From positions 5,332,001 through 5,396,000 of the forward strand of contig OY751485.1 in the NCBI GenBank assembly GCA_963565915.1: 64,000 nt of DNA. Reading direction: 5' to 3'. Shown here one piece after another: positions 55,035 through 64,000 of this stretch; position 1 is the first letter of the stretch, and each line of letters starts with the position of its first letter. A program made the translations under genes and the position numbers. Below the pieces are notes generated by a model. The model searched no databases. It was not told the origin of the DNA and worked only from the letters and a program-made list of their open reading frames with translations. Origin of the DNA: Entoloma clypeatum. Lineage: Eukaryota; Basidiomycota; Agaricomycetes; Agaricales; Entolomataceae.

Positions 55035-55417
55035 TAAGTAAAATGGTCGGATGTACAGTGCCTCACAAAACTGATTCAATGTTTGTTGCTTTTTGAATAC
55101 CTTCAAGATAACTCTGCAAAGAATACCAATTGAATTAAACCTTTGGTATATAATTGAAAGCCCTACTTCAGGGCTTTCAGAATATAAAGGAATCATATGA
55201 TTTAGATCAGAATCCATGGAGATATGATTAAATTAAATCAGCAACTCATTGAATCAGTTCTGTGAGTACCTATGGCAATTATCAGAATCAAATACTTCAC
55301 TGGTTGTATGGTAACCAGTTGTCATGACTTACTGATGGAACTTGAGTAGAACCCTGATGGGTTGTCAAGGAAAGTTGTATAAGAAGAATCCAACCTCAAC
55401 AGCCTCCATAATTAATC

Positions 55418-55996
55418 ATGCACCCTATCTTCTCTTCCCACAAGGAAAACATTCTTTCTCTGGCCTCCAATGGTCACTCCACTCGTCATATTGCCTCTAA
55501 CCTGGGTGTCAGCCAACCAACTGTCTCCAGAGTGCTTCAGAATCTTCTTCCTCATCGCAATCTCTCTTCTGGTGGTCGTCCATCCAAGCTTTCTCCCATC
55601 AACACATGAAACATACTTTCACAAATCATCTCAGGGAGAGCCTCCAATGCTGTGCAGGCTACCAAACACTTCAACACTGTCATCTCCAATCCTGTCTCCC
55701 CAGAAACTGTGAGAAGGGTTCTCAGAAAACATGAATTCAAGGCTGTAACAAAGAAGAAAAGACCTTTCTTAAAGGCCATACATTGGAAGAGGCGGTTGGC
55801 ATTTGCTATGAAGCACAGGGAATGGACAGTGGAGGACTGGAAGAGGGTCATTTGGTCAGATGAGACCAAAATCAACAGGTTTGGGTCAGATGGCAAGGAA
55901 TGGGTCTGGAAAAAGAAGGGTGAGGGGCTTATTGAAAGAGAGGTTCAGGGCACAGTCAAGTTTGGGGGAGGAAATATTATGGTTTGGAGTTGTATG
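55418..55996 (+). pseudogene. Tc1-like transposase, 5' part
   Basis: MHPIFSSHKENILSLASNGH, HTH region (TRHIASNLGVSQPTVSRVLQ), GRPSKLSP, then an in-frame TGA at 55607-55609. The same frame goes on to the first catalytic Asp in IWSDETKINRFGSDG and IMVWSCM, where the copia element begins. One nonsense codon plus the insertion inactivate it. Confidence 0.85.
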
Positions 55997-56306
55997 TGTT
56001 GAAGTTCCACCTGGGCGCTAGCCACAGGTGTACTGAGCAACATAGCTACAGTGGAAGTACTCTACGATACCGCTGTGGTCACTTACATGGTTTGGAGGGG
56101 GTAAGGCTAGTGAGAGCGGTTGAGGCTGGTGAGAGCGATGGAGCTGGTTAAGAGTCAAGAGACAACTTGTTGATATTGACAGTTTCCTGGTCTTATATAC
56201 CATACTACTGTTTGTACCAACCAAACAAGTATGTAATGAAGATATGTAAAGGTCACATGATGTAATCTAATCTAATCTAATCTACGTGATGGGAAAAGTT
56301 TCAACA
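55997..56306 (-). repeat. 3' LTR of the copia element
   Basis: TGTTGAAGTTCC...AAGTTTCAACA on the plus strand, 310 bp. The sites that differ from the other LTR are CCATAC, CACATG and TACGTG here, against CCGTAC, CACGTG and TACATG there. Confidence 0.95.
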
Positions 56307-56381
56307 CCCCCCCATATTTAGTACATACTTCTAAATACATCTTACTTTTTCCCACATATATATATAGGTACTCTGTTTCGC

Positions 56382-59300
56382 CTAGTTTTTTATCAATCCG
56401 AAGTACGGGATAAACTTGGAAAAGAGGATTTTTCCCAGATTCTTAGTTAAAAGGTCTGCAGGGTTGTTCACTCCTTCAATGAATTCGACCGTAATGATGC
56501 CTTCAGATACTTTTTCTCTGACGAAGTGGAATCGCACGTCAATGTGCTTGGATCGCTTCTCAGTTACAGGGTTGGATGCGATGAAGACGGAGCCGTTGTT
56601 ATCTCCGTAGATCAGTACTGATCCGATCTGCATTCCAAGTTCGGCAAGCATGCTTCTCAGCCATGTTGCTGCGCGACTGCAGTCTGATAACGCCATATAC
56701 TCTGCTTCTGTGGAAGAGAGGGCGATGGTCTTTTGCGCCGATGATACCCATGTCACTGCTCCAGACGCCAGTGATATGAAGAAGCCAGTGGTAGACCTCC
56801 TCGTGTTTTCATCTGACGCCCAGTCGGAGTCTGTGAATGCATAGATTCCTTTCCCTGAGTCACCATCATACATGATTGCGTAATTTTTTGTCGCTTTCAG
56901 ATACCTGCAAATATCCCTAGCCACTTCTAAATGGCGTTTGGTGGGATTTGTGGAAAATTGCGACATTTTGATCACGGCAAAACAGATGTCTGGCCTTGTT
57001 CCAATCATCAGATATAGAAGTGATCCGATGACGGATTGGTACTTTGATCGAAGTTCTGCATTGGGTTCATCTTCGGACATCATGGGTTTGTAGCCCGTAG
57101 GAAGTGGGGTATGGGTGGCGTTAGATTCGCTCATCCCCATTCGTTCGAGTATTTTCTCAAGGTAAGGTACTTGATCGATGAAGATACGTTTCCCGCGTTG
57201 CCTTATTTGGATAGAGAGAAATTCTTTCGGTTCCCCATCAGGCACAAGGTGCCCTAGGTCCCTACATTCCCATGTGGTCATGAAGGCCTTCTTTTTCTCT
57301 AGCGTATATTCCCGGTTTGTGCCGAGAAAAGCAGAGTCGTCGACATAGATGACGGCGATTACAATTTCCCCGCTGGTACTTTTGTGAATGAACACTCCCG
57401 CATCAGAGTGAAGCCGGACAAAGCCGAGCTTTTTCATGGAGGAATCAAGTTCCCTCCACCAGGCTAATGCGGCCTGCTTAAGTCCATATAGAGCTTTGAA
57501 TAGTTGGTACACGAGGTGTTCTTTCCCTTTTACTATGTAGCCCTCAGGCTGTCGCATGTAAATGACTTCACGGAGCGTTCCATAGAGGAAGGCTGATGAG
57601 ACGTCCAAAAGTGTCATGAACCACCCTTCAAGGGCTGTCAATGCCAGTATTAGTCGGACGGTTTCATATCTTACGACTGGTGAGAAGATCTGATCAAAGT
57701 CGATCCCTTCTACCTGTGAAAAGCCTTTTGCGACAAGGCGTGCTTTCAGACGCCCATCGGACTTTTCGTTATAGACCCATTTGTTCCTTAGAGCTTTCCT
57801 CCCTGCAGGCAGGGGTACTAGCTCCGTGATCACCCCACGGCGTTTGAGCATGTCTAGCTCTGTACGTTCAGCCGCATACCAGTCTTCTTTATTTGGAAGA
57901 GGATATATGTCTTTATGGGACATGTCGACAATGCCAACTTGGACTGATATCGCCTCCATCAGGAGGTCATTCATCCATGCCGTTTGACCGCCCAATCTCC
58001 GTCTTCGATCTAATTTTTCAAGATCAGACGCTGGAGTGTCTTCCCCATAGATGCTTCCTGGCATCTTCCGAACTCGTCGTTCCCTGATCGGTCGATCTGG
58101 TACTTGCTCGGGTTCCGGAGTGGGTACTCGCGGTTCGTCATCAGGCTCACTGGCAGGCAATTCGTTGTCTGATTCAGGTTGATCTTGTTCAATGGGAAGT
58201 GGGTCATGAGGTGTTTCGTTGTGACTGTCGTCGTCATTGCTGCCGGGAATGAGATCCTCAAACTCATCAGCCGGCTCTGGGTTTTCCATTTCTGGGTGGT
58301 TTTCTGGCAACGGGTCGATATGGCATCTAGGGTACTTGCTTTCATCAAAGATAGCTTTCCCACCCATGAAAATCGTGTTGGTCTCAGGATCCATGAAGCG
58401 GTATCCTTTGACCCCTGGTTTTGATCCGAGATAAATCATCAATCGAGATCTTGACTCCAGGGAGTTTCTGCGTTTTTCTTTTGGGATATATACGTATGCT
58501 TGGCATCCGAAGACTCTGACGCTAGACATGTCGGGGATCTCATTGGTCACCCTGAAGTAAGGGGTTTTCCATTCAAGACGCTGCATGGGGGTTCTGTTGT
58601 AGAGAAATGCTGCGTGTTCCAAACAGAATTCCCACCACATGGGCGGTAAGCATGCATCGAAGCGCAATGCCTGAGATTTTTCCCATAGTGTTCGATTGAT
58701 CCTTTCTGCTCTACCATTCTGCTGGTGCTGATATGGGAGCGTGACATCGATCAGAATTCCATGATCGGCAAGTACATCCTTGTATTCGTCAAATTCTCCA
58801 CCTCCATCAACCCGCCACTTTTTAGGGGTAGCGGCAAATTGATTCTGGATCATCGCAAGGAATTGTTTCAGCGCCGTGATGGCGCCTGACTTCTTCCTAA
58901 GCAAGACGACCCAGACATGGGATGAAAAGTCGTCCAAAAAGGTAAGGAAATATTTGTACTTATGGTACGATGCCGTGGATATCTGCTTCAAATCCGAATG
59001 GATCAAATCAAAGGGTTTGACAGCCCTTGTCATCGAGTTAGGATAAGATTGATTCGGCATTTTCCCTTTTAGACACCCCGTGCAGTTTTCCTGTGATCTC
59101 TCACGTACTAACGTCCTGGGTACTCCTTTGGTACTAGTGGGAATTTTATTAAGCGCCTGGTCATTTGGGTGGCCAAGACGTTTATGCCAGGTTTCAACAG
59201 TGATTTCGCTAGAGATCGCGTGGATTTGGTCATAGCGTATTTCAGTGTCTAACCAGTAAATGGTTTGTCCGATGAAATGAGGCGAAAACTGTATTTTGTT

Positions 59301-62108
59301 CAGCCCTTTAGAGATATTAATTTCTCCGCGCATTCCATCAACTTTGTAACCATGGTTAAGGAAGACGCCTAGGGACAATAGACGTGTGTCCATATCCGGA
59401 ATATAAAATACCGGTCGTAGGAGATGGGTTTTAGTTTCCCCATTCAGGGTATGCCGTACTGGAACGGCCCCAACTCCGAGAATTTCCAGTTTCTTTCCCT
59501 TTGCAGCTGTTTGGACAAATCGCTTAGCCTTGAGAGGCCTGTAATACGCGAAGTCTTTGAACTCATGGGTAAAGTGTAATGATGCGCCGGAATCTAAGAT
59601 CCACTGAGCGCGTTCTTTCTCTTTGCAGTGTGTGCAGGACGCAAAATGTTTGGTATATTTTTTGTACAGATCATCACTAAAGAGATCTATACTATCTGCA
59701 TTGGTACTGGCTAATATATATTCAAACGTCTGTGCGTGATTATTAGCATTTCCCATTTGGTCAAGTTTGAGAGAAAGATGTGACGAACCGTCAAGTTCGA
59801 TCAGCCCATCCCCATCAACTCGCCACTTCTTAGGAGTAGCGGCAAATTGGTTCTGGATCATCGCAAGAAACTGTCTTAGTGCCGTGATGGCACCAGACTT
59901 TTTCCTAAGCAAGACGACCCAGACATGAGATGAAAAATCGTCCAGAAACGTGAGGAAGTATTTGTACTTGTGGTACGATGCCGTGGATATCTGTTTCAGG
60001 TATGAATGAATCAGGTCGAAGGGTTTGACAGCCCTCGTCATTGAATTGGGGTATGACTGATTCGGCATTTTCCCTTTGAGGCACCCCGTGCAGCTTTCCT
60101 GTGATTTCTCACGTACTAACGTCCTGGGTACTCCTTTGGTACTAGTGGGAATTTTATTAAGCGCCTGGTCATTTGGGTGGCCAAAACGTTTATGCCAGGT
60201 TTCAACAGTGATTTCGCTAGAGATCGCGTGGATTTGGTCATAGCGTATTTCAGTGTCTAACCAGTAAATGGTTTGTCCGATGAAATGAGGCGAAAACTGT
60301 ATTTTGTTCAGCCCTTTAGAGATATTAATTTCTCCGCGCATTCCATCAACTTTGTAACCATGGTTAAGGAAGACGCCTAGGGACAATAGACGTGTGTCCA
60401 TATCCGGAATATAAAATACCGGTCGTAGGAGATGGGTTTTAGTTTCCCCATTTAGGGTATGCCGTACTGGAACGGCCCCAACTCCGAGTATCTCCAGTTT
60501 CTTTCCCTTTGCAGCTGTTTGGACAAATCGCTTAGCCTTGAGAGGCCTGTAGTATGCAAAGTCCTTGAACTCATGGGTAAAGTGTAACGAGGCACCGGAG
60601 TCTAAGATCCATTGTGCGCGTTCTTTCTCCTTACAGTGTGTGCATGACGCAAAGTGCTTTGTATATTTTTTATATAGATCGCTGTCAATATGATCCATAC
60701 ATTCTGCACTAGTACTAGCTAATATTCTACACGTCTGAAAGGAGGTGTTATTAGCTTTCCTTAATTGGTCAGATTCAGGAGAGGGAGATGACGAACCGTC
60801 AAGTTCAATAAGCCCATCTTCGAATTGATCCGGCCCCATTCGTTCCTGGTCGATGTCCATCATCTTCAGCGATTCTTCTATCGACGGGGCTACACGACGC
60901 TGTTTAGCCGGCCTTTCGTCGATGTCAGGAATGATGGTATCTAGGATACGAAGGTTCGATCCAGAGGGTTGTGCGATCTCTCGGGCGAGCTTTCGCACCC
61001 TTTCATTCTTTTTCCACACTGACGGCTTTCCAGAAGGAAGCCCGGTGTACTGTGACGGAGGGGGGTTCATGCGTTGCAGGAGCGACTGCATTCTTGCGGA
61101 ATCGGGCTGTGCGGTACTTGTCGTTTTCCCGCGACCAGTGACGGTGGTGAAGGACGGTGCCGGATGAGGGGGGAAGTGAATGGCAGGAGCAACAAACTCA
61201 ACTGTTTCTTCCACATGGTCGGACATGTTGTCCGCATTGTTAGCGCTTTTCTTCTGATTGCGCCAGCGTCCCTTTCCCTTCTTCTTCTCAGAAGCGGTAC
61301 TTGGGTCGGCCGAGTTAGGCTGCTCGTCAGCATCGTTCTGCGAGGTACTCGGCTTCTGCTGCCTTTCCCATTTGGGGTCCTGCCCCTTTTGCTTTGTCCC
61401 GGAAATTTTCCGGGCCTGCTCATTGGACGCATGAGTAGACCCGACCGCATACTTGCGCCGGTATTCAGAGATGATGCTTTCGGCGACGGCTTTGTAGGTG
61501 AAATCATCGGCGTCGTAGACCTGGAAAAGGGCAGTGGAGAGTGACGACCAGGCGTTGGGAATTGCATTGGCCAGGATCATTGCCTGCATCAGGTCGGGGA
61601 CGACAAAGCTCGAATCGGCGAGCCGGGCGAAAAGAGACCCCAGGCGTTCAATTTCAGGCACTGGGTCGCGTCCAGACAGTTTGTAGGTGGCGGCGGCCTT
61701 GAAATCGCCAAAGATGACGGCCGGGGATACCTTGGAGTAGGCATCCTTTAGCGTTTTCCACGCGCCAAGTGCCGAGGTGCTGTCTTTGATGTGTCGCCTG
61801 ATCGCCTCAGAGACTTTCAGACGGATCGCTCCAAGGGCTGTGTCGTCGTCCCTGATCCAAGCCTTTTCTTCCTTGCGGAAGCCGGGCTGGTCAACAGTGG
61901 TAACCAGCACAGGGGGAGCAGCAGCAGTGGCCCCAGGGGTGGAGACCGTGGTGGTGAAGTCGGCGATGACAGGGCGGGTGATATCGCCAGAAACAAGGCG
62001 CCAGACTCCTTGATGGAGGAGGTAGGACTTCATCCTTTCGGCCCAGCTTTGGTAGTCAATGCCGTCAAAGACGACGATGGAGTCGAGGGCGGAGCGAGAG
62101 GTAGACAT
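56382..62108 (-). CDS. Copia polyprotein (Gag-PR-IN-RT-RH) with a 336-residue tandem duplication
   Basis: 1908 residues from the ATG at 62108, no internal stop. Order: Gag (FDGIDYQSWAERMKSYLLHQ); protease (WILDSGASLHFTHEF); integrase zinc domain (WHKRFGHPNDQAL ... CTGCLKGKM); first half of the integrase core up to KKWRVDG; then the same stretch again from GLIELDGSS. The second integrase completes with VDGGGEFDEYKD and NGRAERINRTL. RT follows (LLDVSSAFLYGTLREVIYMR, IYVDDSAFLG), then RNase H (YAFTDSDWASDENTRRSTTG). The upstream integrase copy lacks the first acid (IHSYLKQ against IHSDLKQ) and stops at the second. Such polyproteins usually have ~1400-1500 residues; the excess equals the duplication. 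The real start is ATG 62108, because the longer frame begins with TTG. Confidence 0.93.
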   Translation of the reverse strand: MSTSRSALDSIVVFDGIDYQSWAERMKSYLLHQGVWRLVSGDITRPVIADFTTTVSTPGATAAAPPVLVTTVDQPGFRKEEKAWIRDDDTALGAIRLKVSEAIRRHIKDSTSALGAWKTLKDAYSKVSPAVIFGDFKAAATYKLSGRDPVPEIERLGSLFARLADSSFVVPDLMQAMILANAIPNAWSSLSTALFQVYDADDFTYKAVAESIISEYRRKYAVGSTHASNEQARKISGTKQKGQDPKWERQQKPSTSQNDADEQPNSADPSTASEKKKGKGRWRNQKKSANNADNMSDHVEETVEFVAPAIHFPPHPAPSFTTVTGRGKTTSTAQPDSARMQSLLQRMNPPPSQYTGLPSGKPSVWKKNERVRKLAREIAQPSGSNLRILDTIIPDIDERPAKQRRVAPSIEESLKMMDIDQERMGPDQFEDGLIELDGSSSPSPESDQLRKANNTSFQTCRILASTSAECMDHIDSDLYKKYTKHFASCTHCKEKERAQWILDSGASLHFTHEFKDFAYYRPLKAKRFVQTAAKGKKLEILGVGAVPVRHTLNGETKTHLLRPVFYIPDMDTRLLSLGVFLNHGYKVDGMRGEINISKGLNKIQFSPHFIGQTIYWLDTEIRYDQIHAISSEITVETWHKRFGHPNDQALNKIPTSTKGVPRTLVREKSQESCTGCLKGKMPNQSYPNSMTRAVKPFDLIHSYLKQISTASYHKYKYFLTFLDDFSSHVWVVLLRKKSGAITALRQFLAMIQNQFAATPKKWRVDGDGLIELDGSSHLSLKLDQMGNANNHAQTFEYILASTNADSIDLFSDDLYKKYTKHFASCTHCKEKERAQWILDSGASLHFTHEFKDFAYYRPLKAKRFVQTAAKGKKLEILGVGAVPVRHTLNGETKTHLLRPVFYIPDMDTRLLSLGVFLNHGYKVDGMRGEINISKGLNKIQFSPHFIGQTIYWLDTEIRYDQIHAISSEITVETWHKRLGHPNDQALNKIPTSTKGVPRTLVRERSQENCTGCLKGKMPNQSYPNSMTRAVKPFDLIHSDLKQISTASYHKYKYFLTFLDDFSSHVWVVLLRKKSGAITALKQFLAMIQNQFAATPKKWRVDGGGEFDEYKDVLADHGILIDVTLPYQHQQNGRAERINRTLWEKSQALRFDACLPPMWWEFCLEHAAFLYNRTPMQRLEWKTPYFRVTNEIPDMSSVRVFGCQAYVYIPKEKRRNSLESRSRLMIYLGSKPGVKGYRFMDPETNTIFMGGKAIFDESKYPRCHIDPLPENHPEMENPEPADEFEDLIPGSNDDDSHNETPHDPLPIEQDQPESDNELPASEPDDEPRVPTPEPEQVPDRPIRERRVRKMPGSIYGEDTPASDLEKLDRRRRLGGQTAWMNDLLMEAISVQVGIVDMSHKDIYPLPNKEDWYAAERTELDMLKRRGVITELVPLPAGRKALRNKWVYNEKSDGRLKARLVAKGFSQVEGIDFDQIFSPVVRYETVRLILALTALEGWFMTLLDVSSAFLYGTLREVIYMRQPEGYIVKGKEHLVYQLFKALYGLKQAALAWWRELDSSMKKLGFVRLHSDAGVFIHKSTSGEIVIAVIYVDDSAFLGTNREYTLEKKKAFMTTWECRDLGHLVPDGEPKEFLSIQIRQRGKRIFIDQVPYLEKILERMGMSESNATHTPLPTGYKPMMSEDEPNAELRSKYQSVIGSLLYLMIGTRPDICFAVIKMSQFSTNPTKRHLEVARDICRYLKATKNYAIMYDGDSGKGIYAFTDSDWASDENTRRSTTGFFISLASGAVTWVSSAQKTIALSSTEAEYMALSDCSRAATWLRSMLAELGMQIGSVLIYGDNNGSVFIASNPVTEKRSKHIDVRFHFVREKVSEGIITVEFIEGVNNPADLLTKNLGKILFSKFIPYFGLIKN
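58806..60821 (-). repeat. 1008-bp in-frame tandem duplication in the copia ORF
   Basis: Two units, ~58806-59813 and ~59814-60821. Matching anchors are exactly 1008 bp apart (CGCCACTT at 58813 and 59821; ATATAAAATA at 59401 and 60409). The units are very similar but not identical, with differences concentrated near both ends. Confidence 0.9.
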
Positions 62109-62470
62109 TGTAGATGAATCTAAAAAAGGGTTCCCAATCAGTGATGTGTTATGAATATGATTCAAGAAAACAATTAAATGATTCCTTATGACATATTCCC
62201 TTTAGGAATAGCGGTCACGGGAAAACCCTTTATATGTCAGAAATGTATGAGGTGCGATCAACGTTTCCACATGGAGTGTACTAGGTCAATCCCCTTAGGG
62301 ACGTTTCATGACAGGTACTTGTCGTAATGACGTTCCCAGGTTCATATGTGAAGAAGTAAGACTCAGAACCTAGATCTTTCGATCGGTTCTTCGCCAGCCA
62401 GGGTAGAGTGGGCAGGTACTCGCTGTTGCCAGCGTTTCCCAAGTCCCTCTGCTATCCGGGGCCCATAACC

Positions 62471-62780
62471 TGTTGAAGTTCCACCTGGGCGCTAGCCACA
62501 GGTGTACTGAGCAACATAGCTACAGTGGAAGTACTCTACGATACCGCTGTGGTCACTTACATGGTTTGGAGGGGGTAAGGCTAGTGAGAGCGGTTGAGGC
62601 TGGTGAGAGCGATGGAGCTGGTTAAGAGTCAAGAGACAACTTGTTGATATTGACAGTTTCCTGGTCTTATATACCGTACTACTGTTTGTACCAACCAAAC
62701 AAGTATGTAATGAAGATATGTAAAGGTCACGTGATGTAATCTAATCTAATCTAATCTACATGATGGGAAAAGTTTCAACA
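62471..62780 (-). repeat. 5' LTR of the copia element
   Basis: 310 bp, 99 percent identical to the 3' LTR. Confidence 0.95.
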
Positions 62781-62785
62781 GTATG

Positions 62786-63223
62786 GGTTGGGAAAGTGTG
62801 GGGAGACTTGCAAAGGTTGAGGGGAGGATGGATGCTGATCAGTATGTGTCCATTTTGGAGGACAATTTGCTGCCCAGCATGGAGGAGAGTGGAATCTCTG
62901 AAGAGGAGATCATTTTTCAGCAGGACAATGACCCCAAGCACACCTCCAAGAAGGCCAAAAAATGGATGGGCAGCAAGAATATTGCTCTGCTGGATTGGCC
63001 TGCACAGTTCCCAGACCTCAATCCTATTGAACACCTCTGGGTTCATATTAAAAGGAAGTTGAATGAATATCCAACACCATCCAAGGGAGTCTGGGAGATT
63101 TGGGACAGAGCAGCAGAGGTGTGGAATAATATAGAGCCATAAGTGTGTCAGAACCTGATAGAAAGTATGCCACGAAGGGTAGAGGCAGTAATCAAAGCTA
63201 AGGGGGGTAATACCAAGTACTAA
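62786..63223 (+). pseudogene. Tc1-like transposase, 3' part
   Basis: Removing the copia element and one GTATG joins SCM to GWESVGRLAKVEG in frame. It carries the second Asp (FQQDNDPKHTS) and the Glu (PDLNPIEHLWVHIK). A TAA at 63140-63142 follows NNIEP, after which the frame goes on (VCQNLIESMPRRVEAVIKAK) to TAA at 63221-63223. It has therefore gained at least two stop codons in total. Confidence 0.85.
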
Positions 63224-63753
63224 AATATAAAATACTGTATTTATTGTACTTACTCACAAACTGATTCAATGAGACCCTGGAGTAATTTGATCATATATTG
63301 ATCATTTTTTATGGGAATTACATAATGATTGCAGATTCTGAGAGTCCTGAAGCAGGGCTTTTAACCAGGTACCAATACCTCCTTTTGATTGGCATTATTT
63401 GCAAAGTTATTTTGAAGGTATTCACAAAGTAGCAAACATTGAATCAGTTTTGTGAGGCACTGTAAGTAATGTACGTAGTAATGAGATTCATAACAGTAAG
63501 TATGCATAATAAGTATTAGTCAAAAATGTCGGAGGTGTCGGAGGTGTCGGGATTGGTCGGAAATCGTCGGAATTGATCGGAATGTAACAGTATTTCCCCC
63601 TTAGGGCCGAACCCATGAGGCCTAAGGACCTAGGTGGTCGGTGCATGTGAACTGCGTCATGTGATGCGTTGGTTGAAAATACCGTTCCAGTGGTTCTTTC
63701 TTCTTGTTCCCCCATTCTCTTTTCATTTCAAACTCTTCCGAAAAAACCTCAAT

Positions 63754-64000
63754 ATGTCGGCAACCGATTTTCAAAAGGAGATGGAGGCGCTGCAGGCTAA
63801 GCTCGCGGAGGTGGAGGCAAAGAAGCGAGCAGTGGAGGAGGAGGCTGTGAGGAAGGCTGAGGAGGAGCGGAGAGCGGAGGAAGAGAGGGCTGCGGAGGCG
63901 GCATGGTTAGCGGAGGAGATGCATCGGGCGTCGGAGCTGGCGGCTCAGAAGAGGGCCAATGAAGTGGCCGCTGCGCAAGGCACATTGAGCAAGGGGTCGG
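63754..64000 (+). CDS. Gag-like ORF of the LTR retrotransposon (partial)
   Basis: ATG at 63754, open to the window end (82 codons). The start MSATDFQKEMEALQAKLAEV runs into a Glu/Lys/Arg/Ala-rich coiled coil (KKRAVEEEAVRKAEEERRAE). Charged coiled-coil starts are common in gag proteins of basidiomycete gypsy elements, but no zinc knuckle or pol is visible yet. Confidence 0.55.
   Translation, partial: MSATDFQKEMEALQAKLAEVEAKKRAVEEEAVRKAEEERRAEEERAAEAAWLAEEMHRASELAAQKRANEVAAAQGTLSKGS

Larger units (their letters stand above)
55997..62780 (-). mobile_element. Ty1/copia element with a duplicated internal unit
   Basis: 310-bp LTRs (55997-56306, 62471-62780) and target duplication GTATG (55992-55996, 62781-62785). 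The LTRs differ at three positions, all CG versus CA. The primer site next to the 5' LTR (minus strand from 62470: GGTTATGGGCCCCGG) matches the initiator tRNA-Met anticodon arm. The G7 purine tract lies next to the 3' LTR (plus-strand C7 at 56307). One long ORF fills the interior. Confidence 0.95.
55056..63462 (+). mobile_element. Tc1-like transposon interrupted by a copia element
   Basis: The long inverted ends (~215 bp; CAGTGCCTCACAAAACTGAT at 55056 and its complement ending at 63462) are flanked by TA on both sides (55054-55055, 63463-63464). The transposase is on the plus strand, split by the copia insertion at GTATG. It lies in the leader of the LTR retrotransposon. Confidence 0.9.
54696..64000 (+). 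mobile_element. LTR retrotransposon (5' part), running off the window
   Basis: The 5' LTR is followed by a leader, which is interrupted by a Tc1-like element at 55056-63462 and resumes at 63465. A gag-like ORF begins at 63754. The leader on both sides carries the same GTCGGA-type repeats (54730-55050 and 63520-63590), showing the halves belong together. The 5 bp before the LTR are CAGGG, so the far end should be followed by CAGGG. Confidence 0.75.

Noticed and set aside
1..64000. CRISPR arrays, bacterial operons, rRNA genes
   Set aside because: The window is eukaryotic with spliced genes. The repeats are transposon-derived, no regular spacer array exists, and no rRNA sequence was recognised.

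Overview
The window reads as nuclear DNA of a mushroom-forming basidiomycete (Agaricomycetes). Genes are split by introns of about 50-60 nt with GTRNGT donors. The gene families are typical of that group: NACHT NTPases, a TPR-CHAT protein, an SRPK-type kinase, an HsbA-like secreted protein, a fungal sesquiterpene synthase and DIRS, copia and gypsy retroelements. More than half of the sequence is mobile elements, many nested in each other or in genes. All calls come from reading the sequence; no database search was run.

Layout. 0-3 kb: the end of an unknown gene, a scrap of a duplicated SEA4/MIOS gene, and an intact PC-esterase/Cas1-like membrane protein (1265-2775, minus). 3.4-10 kb: a MITE, then a zinc-finger-like gene split by a hAT element (4430-9687, 8-bp TSD). 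The hAT element carries an apparently intact IS630/Tc1-type transposon (5429-9450) with two convergent genes, a transposase and a second protein with Cys-rich, PB1-like and SAM-like regions. 10.5-16.6 kb: a solo gypsy LTR, a NACHT gene broken by a foldback element and a 1.5-kb insert, and a decayed inverted copy of the 3' part of SEA4/MIOS. 16.8-24.3 kb: the best-preserved host block, with a TPR-CHAT protein (minus), a head-to-head SRPK-like kinase (plus) and a secreted HsbA-like protein (plus).

25.5-27 kb: a palindrome-rich element with telomere-like repeats and two copies of a 119-bp MITE. 27.0-41.2 kb: one sesquiterpene synthase gene. A complete gypsy chromovirus with identical LTRs (27189-33756) sits in its first intron, and a gag-only copia element (34622-40912) sits in its last exon. 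41.5-46.6 kb: a decayed DIRS-like tyrosine-recombinase retrotransposon. 47.3-49.1 kb: a Tc1/mariner element with an intact transposase frame. 50-54 kb: the intact SEA4/MIOS gene, followed by a truncated NACHT start. 54.7-64 kb: a three-level nest, an LTR retrotransposon that runs off the window, a Tc1-like element inside it, and a copia element inside that one's transposase. The copia polyprotein carries a 1008-bp in-frame tandem duplication.

The most unusual signals are these: about 13-19 copies of a bulged mini-hairpin motif spread over the non-coding part of the gag-only copia element; the duplicated protease/integrase unit in the other copia element; the two-gene IS630-type transposon; the self-priming geometry of the gypsy element; and the inverted SEA4-NACHT duplication, in which each copy keeps what the other has lost.
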